Of a stretch of 64,000 nucleotides of DNA, positions 34,800 through 46,452 are shown one piece after another. How positions within the stretch are numbered: the first letter of the stretch is position 1; the number at the start of each line of letters is the position of its first letter. The notes under the pieces were generated by a model. The model saw only the letters and a program-made list of their open reading frames with translations. It ran no database searches and had not been told where the DNA came from. Both the position numbers and the translations under genes were made by a program. Source of the stretch: Rosa chinensis (Eukaryota; Streptophyta; Magnoliopsida; Rosales; Rosaceae); NCBI RefSeq assembly GCF_002994745.2, contig NC_037091.1, positions 2,907,501 to 2,971,500 of the forward strand. The letters run 5' to 3'.

Positions 34800-35339
34800 A
34801 TGGCTTGACCGCGACATACTCCTAGGATTGTTGAGGTTAATTGGCATCCCTCTATTATTGGGTGGATCAAGATTAATTATGACGGCGCTTGAAAACATGA
34901 AGAGGGTATTGGAGGATTAGGTGCTGTCTTTCGTGATTATAAAAGTCAGTTTGTTGGTGCTTTTGCTTCTAAATTTGATATTCCTAGTTCTATTGCGGCG
35001 AAAGTAATGACAATCAGTATGGCTGTAGAGATTGCTTGGCTTCACGATTGGAAACACATATGGCTAGAGGTAGATTCATGTACTGTATTAGATTATATTT
35101 GCTCTCCTTCCCTTGTGCCTTGGCAACTTCGAGTACGTTGGTTAAATTGCTTATATAGGATCGCACAAATGAATTTCAAATCTTCACACATATTTAGAGA
35201 AGGGAATAAGGTAGCAGATGTTCTAACTAATCATGGAACATCTTTGTTGGAGCAAATATGGTGGGTTGTGTCTCCTCCATTTATCTTGTCATTTTATGAA
35301 AGTGATGTTTTAGGTCTTTTACAGTTTAGATTTCGTTAA
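34800..35339 (+). pseudogene. LINE RNase H domain relic
   Basis: The frame reads KINYDGA, then a TGA stop, then a charged GIGGLGAVFRD segment, and on through WLEVDSCTVLDYI, to IFREGNKVADVLTNHG near the end (stop at 35337-35339). This is the RVT_3-type RNase H domain seen in plant LINEs and in At1g65750-like proteins: the D of DGA, the E/D of the middle strands and the final R..N..AD.L.. block. The in-frame stop near 34890 and the absence of a reverse transcriptase upstream mark it as a relic. Confidence 0.7.
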
Positions 35340-38300
35340 CTTGTTTCTTTTTTTCTTGTTTATTCCGAAGGTTTTGGTTAGATCCCCCTTTGTTGTCATT
35401 CACATTTTTTTGGCTAAATAAATTGAAATGTTAGAGAGGTTGCTTCTCCACTACCACTGATTGCATAAAAAAAAAATAAAAAAAAAATCAATGGCTTGTG
35501 AATATATATTTACTTGGTTCTCTAACAGGTCCATGTTCATTTTTTCTTTTCTTCCATTGTTGATTGTTATAGAATATAGTCTGATGCCTTGCTTTGTTGA
35601 ATGAATAGTAGCACAGTTCTCCTGTAGTCCTGTCCGTTAATTCTTTTTGAAATAAAATGAATCAAATAATTTCGTATCAAGTCCAATAATTTCATTCTGA
35701 AGTTGGATTTGGACCCCTCCTACCACTCTTTTTGAGATCCAATTTGCTTTTGAAATAGTAGTTTATGTCGGGCATGTACATTTTGGTTCTACACTCATCT
35801 TAATGACTTAATCAACTCCTTAAATTATTAGTTCAACTTTATGTTTTTGCCATTAGTTTAATCAGCCTTGGCGGTCTATGATTAGTAGAAATGCGGCTTG
35901 ATCTGATTTAAATTCTAGCCCAGAATAATGCTGTCAACATATCTGTCTCTTAAATCCAGAAGTGTCCTGCAAGACACCTATTGATCACATATGCGATCCC
36001 ACATATATTAAACAATGTTATTTTTTTTCATTCAATGAAAAGGAGGACCAAAAGACCCCCGCTCTCTAAATGTACAATACCTACAATACCTAAAAAACCT
36101 CCCTGCTGGACAGTGATTGATTTGCCGTACCACATGGCGGTGCGGATACCGCACGCAAGTCTTTCTCCATAAACAAATAAGTTTCTACAACATTCTGGTT
36201 TAAAATTCATAAAGTGCTGCAATTCAAATTATTGTTAGATGGGTCTTTTCCCTTATTTAAATGCTTGACCTCTAGTAGGGTAAACGATCTTCTCGATTTG
36301 TCCTCGATTGTGAGCTTGATAATACCGATGTGCCGACTGGCTTTGCAAAAGAAGAAGGAAAATATTGGATAGAAAATAGTCACAAATTCTTCTCGTTCGC
36401 TCAATGAGATTATGGCAACATTTTTTTATCGCCAAACTCATCATGTGAAGTTTCTGACGCCAAACCTTCACATGATGATTGTTTCTGACCAAAAAACAAA
36501 AAACTCTTCACATGGAATGGAAACATGATTAAGGTGCAATTCAAAACACTTCTCCACCTAAAAATTTTAAAAACACGAATATGGGATTCAAGGGTGATAT
36601 ATTTCATCCGAATTCTCCACTCTTTATTGAAATAATCTCATTGTGGAGAGAAACATGCATAGCTTTTTGATAATAAAGTAATTTCATATTACGAATGACA
36701 TTAAAAGTTAGACCTTTTTTTCATTTCTTTCTTTTATAAATTATTGAAGCTGTTCTTGCTGGATCCAAACTTAAAATTAGTGGTGTTGGCTTTGTTTTTG
36801 TTGTTGTCGCAAGAGACTTCAGACTCAGAGTTCTACATTTATACCTGGTTCTAGAGCTTCAGACTCAAAGTTGTTATTGTATGTAATTTAGCTTATTGTC
36901 ATTATTCGTTAAAAAAGATGTGTTTCTGCCTGGATTAGGGACCCAATAGATATGTTGATTGGCAGACGGAGGTTTCGTGTTTGATGGCTAACTTGATGAG
37001 GTAAGTGACAGTCACCTGTCAAATATAATACATGGGCGTCAAGAGGTAAACTAGGTAGTCGGTCTTCGCTCTTTCAATGCTTAAGTCAGTCAATGAATTA
37101 ATATTAACAGGGTAACGTTAGATAAGTAATAAATGCTTACCATACATGCTGTGAGGAGTTAGCCTTTATAGAGGTCTTGAGGCCTCGTTGTAAATTTGAT
37201 GTCCAATGTATGACTGATATACATTAGTAATTTGTTGATCCTTACTAGGTAGAGTTGATCTGCCAACGTGTGGAGGTGTGTTCTGACATGACTGGGCTTG
37301 AGCTTGCCTCAAGTTGGAAGCTATGTTTTCGAAATACCCGTGTGTTACACCGGCGTGACTGTGATGTGATCGGAACAATAAAAAACAGAGTGCTATTTAT
37401 GCTTGATGATAGACCGTTGCTAGCGCGCAATACCTTCCAGGTGGAAGTTGTCGAAGACTTGAAAAAGAATTGAACACCTAATTCATCTATCCATGTCCAG
37501 TCTTATAAGTTAATTATGATAAAGCCTGTACGTATGTTATGAAGTTTCTTTTTTTCTTTATTTTTTCTTCTGTTCCAGAGAGATGGTTTCATTATCATGA
37601 GTTCATGTTTTACTACTTGCACTCTATTTTTAACTACATAAAAGTGTAGTGTAAGTGGTAAATTACTTGAGAATGTGTACTGCCAAAATCATCACCCTAA
37701 AACATGATTTAGCTGTATTTTATTTTATTAATTTTTTTATAATTAAAAATATGTGAAGAATGGAAATTAAAAAAAAAAAAAGATTATACAACAAAGCGAT
37801 TTGATGATTTTCGACCAAAGAAAAAAAAATGATTGCAAATAACATGAGTTAAATTAAAAATCTTTCACTTATAAAAGTAAAATTTATATCGTTTGAATAA
37901 AGAGTCGGAAAAAGATATTTGAGCTCATTTTTAATATTTCTTTTACAGGTTACAACGTGGCCGCTTGTGGTTGATTTGCAAAGAGAAATGACTGGCATAG
38001 TTCACAACGCATCTATAAATTGATGCCACCCAACTACTAGCAGCCTCTATGTCCAAAACAAATTCCCAATGGCCTCTTCATACTCACCTCTTCATCACCA
38101 TTTCAGTCTCTTCGCCTCAATAGCAACCTCAGCTTCCCCATTTCTCATAACCATTCCTGTCTAGACCTTCTTCCCTCTAACAAATACCTCAAAATTTCTG
38201 TGTGCCTTTTCAGGTTTACACCCACCATTCACTCTTCCACTTTATATCTCTGTTTCACAATTTCTCTAAAACCCATTTGAAAAAAGTGCCTTGTTTGTTT

Positions 38301-38371
38301 GTCCAAAGACAAAAGAGATTAAGGACACTAACCCAGATCAGATACTACTGATTAGTGATTACCATCAAGCA
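35340..38371. other. Long intergenic region upstream of the HSF gene
   Basis: About 3 kb with no supported gene. The open frames at 36000-36600 and 37160-37480 overlap on both strands and lack recognisable domains. A likely core promoter for the downstream HSF is the CTATAAAT at about 38010-38020. The stretch up to 38371 would then be a 5' UTR of about 330 nt. I could not see clear arrays of nGAAn heat shock elements. Confidence 0.35.
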
Positions 38372-39906
38372 ATGAACCCCCAAGGTCAAGTAAAGGAGGC
38401 ACCTTTACCTGTGCCACTGGAGAGACTTAATGACCAAGGCCCTCCACCATTTCTCAACAAAACCTATGAAATTGTGGAAGACTCAACAACCAACCACATA
38501 GTGTCTTGGAGCAAAGCAAACAACAGCTTTGTTGTATGGGATCCCCAGGCCTTTGCCATCAGTCTTCTCCCCAAGTACTTCAAGCACGGCAATTTCTCTA
38601 GCTTTGTCAGGCAGCTCAACACCTATGTAAGCTTTGTCAATTCGTCTCAGAATGAGAGTGCAAAGATTTAATCTTTTCTCCCTCTGTTTATTAATTCAAT
38701 ATTGTATTAGATATATTCATAGATTATGTTCATGAAGATGCTAGAAAGGTATAATCTTTATCTTTCCAGCTTTTGTTTAATGGGTGGGTAGTGGGTTTGT
38801 TGATGTGGATATGGTGTTTGTTTGGTAGCTTCAATGAGGAAAGTGCAGGAAATAATGTATAAAATATATGCAGGGTACTATTACAGAGAAGGTGCCTTTG
38901 CATCTGTATAATATAAACTATTGTATTAATCTTGTATAAACTATTGTATTAATCTTGTGGGTCGGAACTCAGAAGCTATAGTTTATTTTTTTTATATATG
39001 TGAGCTTTTGGACCTTCCTAGGGTTGATGCGAAGCCTCAAATTAGTAGAGCCAAAAGCCTTGTTTCTAGAGTTTGATCATGAACAGGTTATTTGATTGGT
39101 TAATGTAGGGATTTAGAAAGGTTGACACAGATAAATGGGAGTTTGCTCATGAAGTGTTTCTCAGAGGGCAAAAGCATCTTTTAAAGAATATCAGGAGGAG
39201 GAGGACATCTCATCATAATGTTCATTATGGTTCGAAGCAAGATCTGGACTCTTGCATTGAGGTTGGAAGTTTCGGATCATTAGATGGAGAGATTGATCAG
39301 TTGAGGCGCGATAAGGAGGTTTTGATGGGGGAACTGGTGAAGCTTAGACAACAGCAGCAGACTGCTAGACTTCACCTCCATGGAATGGAAGATAGGCTCA
39401 AGAGGACAGAGATGAAACAACAACAGATGATGAATTTCTTGGCAAGAGCAATGCAGAATCCCAACTTTTTACAACAATTGGTACAAAAGAAGGAAAGAAA
39501 GAAACAACTTGAGGAAGCAATTACGAAGAAGAGAAGGCGGACTATTGAAGGGCCTAGTAGTATTGAGGTGGGTGCATTAGGCCAAGGTGGAGGCGAAGCT
39601 GTTGTTAAAGTTGAACCCGAATATTATGGTGACATATCTGAGCTGGATGTTTCAGGGTTAGACAACTTTGCTATGGACATGCCAGTGACAGATGAAAACG
39701 AAAAGGTCCATGATGGGGAAGAGTGTATGGAGAAAGAAGAGGAATATGAAAGGAGAGGCAAAGATCTGTCTGAGGTATTTTGGAAAGAGTTTTTGAATGA
39801 AGGCGTTGATGAAGAAATTGAAGTACTCGGTGTTCAAGAAGAAGATGAGGAAGATGTCAGTGTGTTGATTGAGCAGCTTGGTTGCTTGGTGTCCAAGCCC
39901 AAGTAA
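38372..39906 (+). CDS. HSFA: Class A heat stress transcription factor (A6/A7/A2-like)
   Basis: Two exons, 38372-38626 and 39109-39906, give 350 residues. The intron falls after RQLNTY in the DNA-binding domain, the conserved HSF position. Residues about 24-118 form the winged-helix domain ([64 protein letters not shown]). Residues about 144-210 form the HR-A/B coiled coil ([15 protein letters not shown]..., ending [17 protein letters not shown]). A basic KKRRR nuclear signal follows, then a C-terminal activation motif of AHA type (SEVFWKEFL, about 306-314) and a nuclear-export-like LIEQLGCL near the end. The MNPQG start, the EVG..G..GEID block and the ARAMQNP string resemble HSFA6b/HSFA7 most, with HSFA2 the alternative. 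It should bind heat shock elements and activate chaperone genes. It looks complete. Confidence 0.92.
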
Positions 39907-42530
39907 AGAAAGTGATCAAGCTTTCTGCACATTTCTTCAAGTAGCTGGGGTAGGAGTGCCTACAACAGATCTTGATCTTCCCAAGTCGTTTTCTTATTTG
40001 ATAGTGACAACTGAATCCAAGCACATTGACACTCGTCCAACGCATACTGCTTGGTTTCTGGGGGTTTCCATCTGTGCTACTCATAGAATCTCCCAAATTT
40101 CTTGGTCTGTTTGTAGCACGGTTTTCTCTTCCTTTCTTGTGTACAAAGATTAGAATGCAATTGTATTTCAGTCTGTTGTCGGAAGTTAAACCATGTGTTT
40201 ATTCCGTTTCATTGTTTTATGACCTCAACTTTCAAATTCTTAATGAAAATCCTTGACAAAGTAGTTTCTTATGTGCCAAGTATGCAATTGGACTCCGAGA
40301 GGACTACTCCAAACAATGGGAGATGGGTAGATGATACAGTACTGAGATCATATTGTTCTTAATTTGTCGCTAGTTGCATAATGCATATTGGTAATATAGA
40401 GCTTTTGTGAAGGTGGTGGACTACTGCTGGTGATGGTTGAAAAAACATGAAAATTTACTTGCATCTTCAAAGAGATGAATGAATGCCATGTTCAGGTGTG
40501 TGTTTGAGTGTATCTACACATCCTTTATGCTTGCTAGACTAGATTATTATGTGGTTTTATAGATATTTATGATACTAATGTTCAAAGGAACAGAGCAAAT
40601 GTATATTTTGACAAGAGTAACACCCTATGACTAGAGTTTGACTCTTGTTTCCCCATCCCTTGAACCGAAAAGGAAAAATCGCCATTCACTTGGTGGTTTG
40701 GTAAGCTCCGGTTGGCTAGAAATCTAAAATCGATTGTGAGGTGACTCAGGTGAGAGGAGCATGATTGTCTTCACTAACATGAATTTGAACACACTAAAAA
40801 ACTGATCTAGGTTCTAGATGGGGACTGATGCAAGTCTACCCTAACATTAGCAAACTAAGCATATGAGTATTAATACATGTGCACTGAGAGGATTGGCAAT
40901 TGACCTCTTTCTTCTCTTTATGGGCAAAAAGAAAAAAGGTGGGAAAATTAGGTTCAATTTTATGGCGCAACATCTGCGAAATTGAGTTGGAACACATAGT
41001 ATGCTGCATTGCGTTGTCTGCTGAAGTGATAAGGTAGCACATGCTGCGCATGAGCAGTGAAGCTGGTGTCATTATGGAGGGAGCCTGCGTATCTGTCATG
41101 TTTGCTCTATATATTTTCCCAATACAAAAGTTTTGATCCATCATAAGAATTTCAGTTAAAGCACGGCTGGACTCTTTGTAAAACTGACCATCAGTAATCT
41201 TAGAAAAGAAGGTATAGGCAAAACAGTGTTGATGTTTTTCAAAAAATTCTTGTAACAGGGGACTTCTAACTTAGCAAATTCATGATTAATTCTAGAAAAT
41301 TAATTTTGAAGTGATTCCAGTTCTAGCTTGATCATTGGGATACTAGTGCAATTGTTAAGAAGAGATCATTTTCAAATTATCAACATATCGGTACATTCTT
41401 AAAATTATAGGGGATTGGGTCGGAGGTTCAAAAAAATGTCTGAGCTAAAATGGTTTGGTAATCCAAGTTGTCAACCATCGAGGACATTGTGGGAGCTAAG
41501 CAATATTCGTAAGGATTCAATGCCCCAAGAACTTGGTTTAATTCCCTTGAGTAAACGATCCCTACACGTCCCATGATGATTGCTCACAGTATGATGCGTG
41601 ATCAATTTTATTTCTGTTGTACCCTCAGGCCACTTTGGATGATCATTGCTAACTCTTTCATTAGTTTTCATCCAATATCCCATTCGGTAACATTTGTTAG
41701 TATTATTCTAATTCGATCTAATACCTCCTAAAAATGATAGCTTCATTTGAAAGATATACACATCAACAGTCATCCTATTTGTACTCATATCTGGCCCTCA
41801 TGTAAATCAGTAAATGATTGAGGGGAAATCATCTTGTTCCTTGTAGTTCTCATACAGATGGACTGAAATATAAATAAAATCATGTGGAATCCATTTGGTT
41901 TGCGAGAAGGTAATATAGTAAGGAGGTCTATCAAATGTAGGATTTTAAGCCCTGTACTGTAGACCGTAGAACCATAGACCAATAGTATGAGGATGAGAGC
42001 AACAAAAGCAGGCAGGCATTGATGCAAATTAAGATGCAAATTAAGATGCAACCATTGTTGCAGCTTAACAAAGACAACATTACAAAGCTACTTCCAAATG
42101 AACCGATCGAAGACTTGATGAAAAGTTGAGGTACCAAGGAGTTGAAAGATTCCAAGCTTAGCCTTGAAATTGGTAGATAATAATCAATCCTCAGAGCTTA
42201 AAGATAATGTAGTATAACCAATTTGGAAGCTTAAAGAAGCTTCACATCTAAGAAATAGATGGTCTCATGATTCCACATGAAGTAAGCATTAAGGGAAGCT
42301 GGGATCAGAAGCTAACTTCCTTCTGCATCTATGCAAAGCATTTTGCCATGACAGATGGCCTATTGAAGTATTCAATCTTAGAGAAATGCTAATGGCCACA
42401 ACTAAGTTCAGATCCCATATCCTATTATTGACAAGTGAATGCATGTCAATGCTTCCATCAAAAGTGCATAAGCAGATCAAGACCCACCGTGAGTCCGTGA
42501 CTCATCTTTAATGAGTCCCCTAAGAGCATG
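39907..42530. other. Intergenic region between HSF and LRR genes
   Basis: I see no gene in this 2.6 kb. The first 350 nt are probably the HSF 3' UTR. A short direct repeat AATTAAGATGCA occurs at about 42030-42050. The remaining small open frames lack motifs. Confidence 0.35.
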
Positions 42531-42534
42531 AAGA

Positions 42535-43869
42535 TCACGGATTATGCGGTTTAAGAGTACCGTAACTTAATGGGGCAGAAGTTGAATAGTGATTTTGACA
42601 AGGAATGTAAATCATGGACCGCTCGTTGGGACAGTTTCTGGGCTTAGAGAAGAACCAAGCACAATCACTCTTTGATCTTTGATCTTTAAGGTCCAAGATA
42701 CAATTGTTCTTGACGTTGAGAAACCCTTTCTTGATCAGTTTTCTGCACTCGGGTCCGGCTTGGGTGAAATAGTTGTTTGCTATCGACAAGTTCGTCAAGG
42801 TGGGCAGCTTGCATACCAACTCAGGCACTGTTCCATAGAACTGGTTATTGTCCAAGACCAGAATCTCCATCTTGGCCAAGCAAGCAAAGGAATGAGGAAT
42901 TGGGCCTGTTAAGTAGTTGGAGCTCACATCGAACAAGGTTGCCTGGCTAAGTTTGCCGATTTCCCATGGCAAACACCCTGTTAAGCAAGTAATTAAATAT
43001 ATCAATGTTAACAAAACAAATATGTAGATACGGATAAGGTCTTTCTTGGTAACCACGAATCATAGCTGACGGCTACATAATATATCAGATATCTAGCGAG
43101 CGAACATCATCATGCTTGTTGAACATATATATCCATGCTAGATATTATATGAAAATTAGGATCGAAATATGTTCAGAGAGAATTTGGGAAACATGTTTAA
43201 TTTGTTAAGAACACGAACATTTATCGAGATTTGGGAGCATACCTGAGAGTTTGTTGTTGAGGAAGAGGACCTCATAAAGCGTTTTTGATGCTTTGCCAAT
43301 GCTATTTGGGATTGGACCCGAGAACTGGTTGTTGGCAAAAGTGAGATAATGTGCTGGTGAGGAGCCAATAGCATCAGGAATCTGCTCAGTGAAAAAGTTG
43401 AACCCGAGATCTAAGAATGTCAACTTTGTGGCACTTAGAACTTCATATGGGATGTTCCCAGTTAGCTTGTTGTTGCTGAGGTCGAGCTCGTAGAAGTATT
43501 TAAGTTTGGATATTTCTTTCGGGACTGAGCCTGTGAAATTGTTGGAGTTGGCATGGAAAAACACCAAGTCTGGTAACTGGTCTACGAAACCGCCAAGGGG
43601 TAGCTTTATATCTTTGCCACCGAACGGTTTGCCAACTAGTCCTTTGCCATTGAAGTCAACTTCGGTGACTGCCATTTGGTTATAGACAGGGACCATTGCA
43701 CATTTAAATCCCGTGAACTTGCAAGGATTTGTGCCGACCCATGTGCCTGTGATGTTTTTTGGGTCATACCCGATTAGGTCTTTGAACTTTTTAATTACTC
43801 TGAGGGCAATTCCAAGTCGGTCGTTTGGTACTGGTACCGGAGAGTGTGCTCGTCGTGGTGATGGTGGAG

Positions 43870-43910
<41 letters not shown>

Positions 43911-44227
43911 GGTGGAGACGGCGGTGGCGGTGATGGAGATGGTGGTGGTGGAGACGGACGGAGTTTTGGTGGCGGCGGTGATGGAGGTGGTGGAAGTGAT
44001 GGCGGTGGTGGTGATGGAGGTGGCGGTGGGCAAGGAGGAGGCGGAGGGGGAGGGCATTCTTCGTATTCGGGGGAGGGAGCAGGAGGAGGGCTGTAGCTGC
44101 CGCCACCACCAATGATTATTTCCAGGGCTTCTCTTTCAGCACCTTCAACTAGATCATGTTGCAAACACAAATGTAGCACGAGTAGTGAAAGCAAAACTGA
44201 AGCAAAGAAAGAATTGTTGGTACCCAT
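42535..44227 (-). CDS. Secreted proline-rich LRR protein (LRX/At4g06744-like)
   Basis: Two minus-strand exons, 44227-43243 and 42977-42535, join in frame (LSG|CLPWEIG) to give 475 residues. The chosen start is the ATG at 44227 (MGTNNSFF); a longer upstream frame would need a GTG. Residues about 10-33 are a signal peptide. A proline-rich stretch (PPPSPPPP types, then RPRPRPRPRP) spans about 45-135. The conserved cap DRLGIALRVIKKFKDLIGYD follows, with C-pairs, then about eight plant LRRs (pattern LxxLxLxxNxxxGxIP, for example ELDLSNNKLTGNIP) and the tail FTQAGPECRKLIKKGFLNVK. The arrangement (proline-rich before the LRRs, no C-terminal extensin tail) fits the At4g06744 group better than true LRX proteins. 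By analogy it acts in the cell wall, possibly binding RALF-type signals or wall polymers; that is inference. Confidence 0.88.
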
Positions 44228-44720
44228 TTTTTCTTGCACACATTACGCATCTCACAGATAATGTCATACATATATAGGAGAGACAAAGGGAGAAGTTAAG
44301 GTTCACCAGCAAACAGCTAGAACTAGCTCAAGGTATATTTTGTCTTGGGATTGAGAGTTGAGAGATGAGAGGACAGCGGAAGTTGAGCTCTCATTATCAG
44401 ACAGACAATTTGCTAATGCAGAATCGTTTGTCACTTTGATTCCTCTACATTACAGAATTTGCTTTCAAAAGTTTGGCCTTACTAGACTTAGGCTTAGTTT
44501 GGGATTGCTATGCTGTGAGAGGAAGTGTTTCCGAACTTGCTGTGAGAGGAAGCAGCTGAGGTGTTTGGTAAACTGTCTTTAAAAATGTTGTGAGACATTC
44601 ATTTCTAGGTGTTTGGTAAGTTGCAAGACAAAATTGTTTTGACTGGGTATTTTAGTAATTATGAGAGCTTACAAAAAAATAAGTGATTGAAAAATCTTTA
44701 AAATCAATTTTAATAATTAA
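44228..44720. other. Upstream region of the LRR gene
   Basis: This is the promoter side of the minus-strand LRR gene, with ATATATAGGAG near 44270 as a possible TATA region. The stretch about 44490-44650 (AGGCTTAGTTTGGGATTGC, GAGGTGTTTGGTAA, AGGTGTTTGGTAA) resembles an end of a hAT-type MITE, but no matching second end is visible. Confidence 0.35.
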
Positions 44721-44725
44721 GCCAA

Positions 44726-44917
44726 TGTAAAAGTAAATTGAGATTGAAATTGGTCTACTCATTTCATTTTATAGTCCCTTTATATAGGGAGAGAATTACA
44801 ACGGAAATATCAATTACAATTATGACATTAAATGCTGATTGATCCATAATTGTGTTGATTGATGATAATCGCTGATTCCTTGATTCCCTCTCCGTCAGTC
44901 GCTTTGACGAAGACACA
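44726..44917 (-). mobile_element. Probable 3' LTR of the copia element
   Basis: On the minus strand a polypurine tract AAGGGGGAG precedes TGTGTCTTCG, which begins the LTR. A TATATAAAG box follows near 44775, and the block can be ended at TTTTACA (44726). The short length (about 190 bp) and the neighbouring RNase H relic support an LTR of the Ty1/copia element. A 5' partner was not found. Confidence 0.55.
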
Positions 44918-46405
44918 CTCCCCCTTGTGCCAAGTCAAAGACGAAATGGTGCATGAGTTGTTGCCTCACTAAAAACCTTGCCAAGTAACAATAAAAATCC
45001 TATGAGACAAAAAATACACATTGGTCGAAGGAAAAGAGCACAACGCACTTTTTACATTTGAGGATGACATGTGTGTGTTAGACTCCCCCTGATGTCTACA
45101 CCTCCCCCTGATCTTTACATTAATCAAGGGAGCTTGGAAAGTCTTCGCATTCCTATGCTTTTCACATGTTTCTCAAATGTGGCCTTAGGCAATGATTGAT
45201 TTGATGAACAAATCTGCTACATTCTCCTCAGACCTTACTTGATTCACTTGAATCTTGAGGAGGACCTGTTGTTGCTGATTGTAGAAAAACTTTGGTGATT
45301 TGTGTTTTGTGTTATCACCCTCGATATAACCTAGCTTCATTTGTTCGATGCAAGCTGCATTATCTTCATAAATGCAAGTAGACTCTTCAGTGGTAGAACT
45401 CAAACCACTAGTCCCTCGAATATGTGTAATGATAGCTCTTAACCATATACACTCACGAACCGCCTCATGTAGAGCAATGATCTCTGAGTGGTTCGAGAAG
45501 GTAGCCACAAGAGTTTTCTTAGTTGATCTCCAAGATATCGCCGTGTTCCCAATGGTAAATACATAACCAGTTTGGGAACGACCTTTATGTGGGTCAGAGA
45601 GGTACCCAGTATCAGCAAAACCGACTAAAACATCATTTGGCGTTTTCGCCATCAACATTTTCTTTAAGGATTGCAGTTCCATCTGCGATCCCTCTTGTCT
45701 CTCTGTAGGGAAAGAATAGTCCCAAGTCAATGGTTCCTTTTAGGTATCAGAAAATGTTATTGATACCATTCCAGTGACGCTGCGTTGGCGTTGAGCTAAA
45801 TCTAGCTAATAAGTTCACTGAGAATGCAGTGTCTGGTCGAGTACATTGGGCTAAGTACAATAATGCGCCTATTGCACTTAGATAGAGAATTTCAGCTCCC
45901 AACACCTCTTCGTCATCTTCCTTAGGACGAAATGGATCTTTCCTTGCATCCAAACTTCAACTGATCATGGGAGTGCTAGCAGGATGCGCTTTGTCTATGT
46001 TAAATCGCCTGACTTTTGGACATACGCAGACTAGTGAATTAGTATTCCACAAACTCGATGTTCTAGTTCAAGGCCTAGACAAAATCGAGTTTTCCCAAGA
46101 TCCTTCATCTCAAATTCAGATTTCAAGTAGCTCGCGGTTTCTCTTATTTCATCAAGAGTACCTATTGTGTTCATATCATCGACATATACTGCTACAATTG
46201 CAAATCCGGAACTTGTTTTCTTTATGAATACGCATGGGCATAATTTATCGTTCTTATATCACTTCCTAATCAAGTAGTCACTTAGACCGGTATACCACAT
46301 CCGCCCGGATTGTTTCAATCCGTAAAGTGAGCGTTTCAACTTAATTGCAAATGCACTCTGTGGTTTAGAGTCACTTGACTTGGGTAATGTAAGGTCATTA
46401 GGTAC

Positions 46406-46409
<4 letters not shown>

Positions 46410-46450
<41 letters not shown>
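46410..46450. repeat. (TA)n microsatellite in copia RT region
   Basis: About 40 bp of pure TA repeat expanded inside the decayed reverse transcriptase frame. Confidence 0.9.

Positions 46451-46452
<2 letters not shown>

Noticed and set aside
43713..44115. Long glycine-rich and valine-rich open frames opposite the LRR gene
   Set aside because: They are antisense shadows of the proline-rich codons of the minus-strand LRR gene. The low-complexity hexamers keep all frames open.
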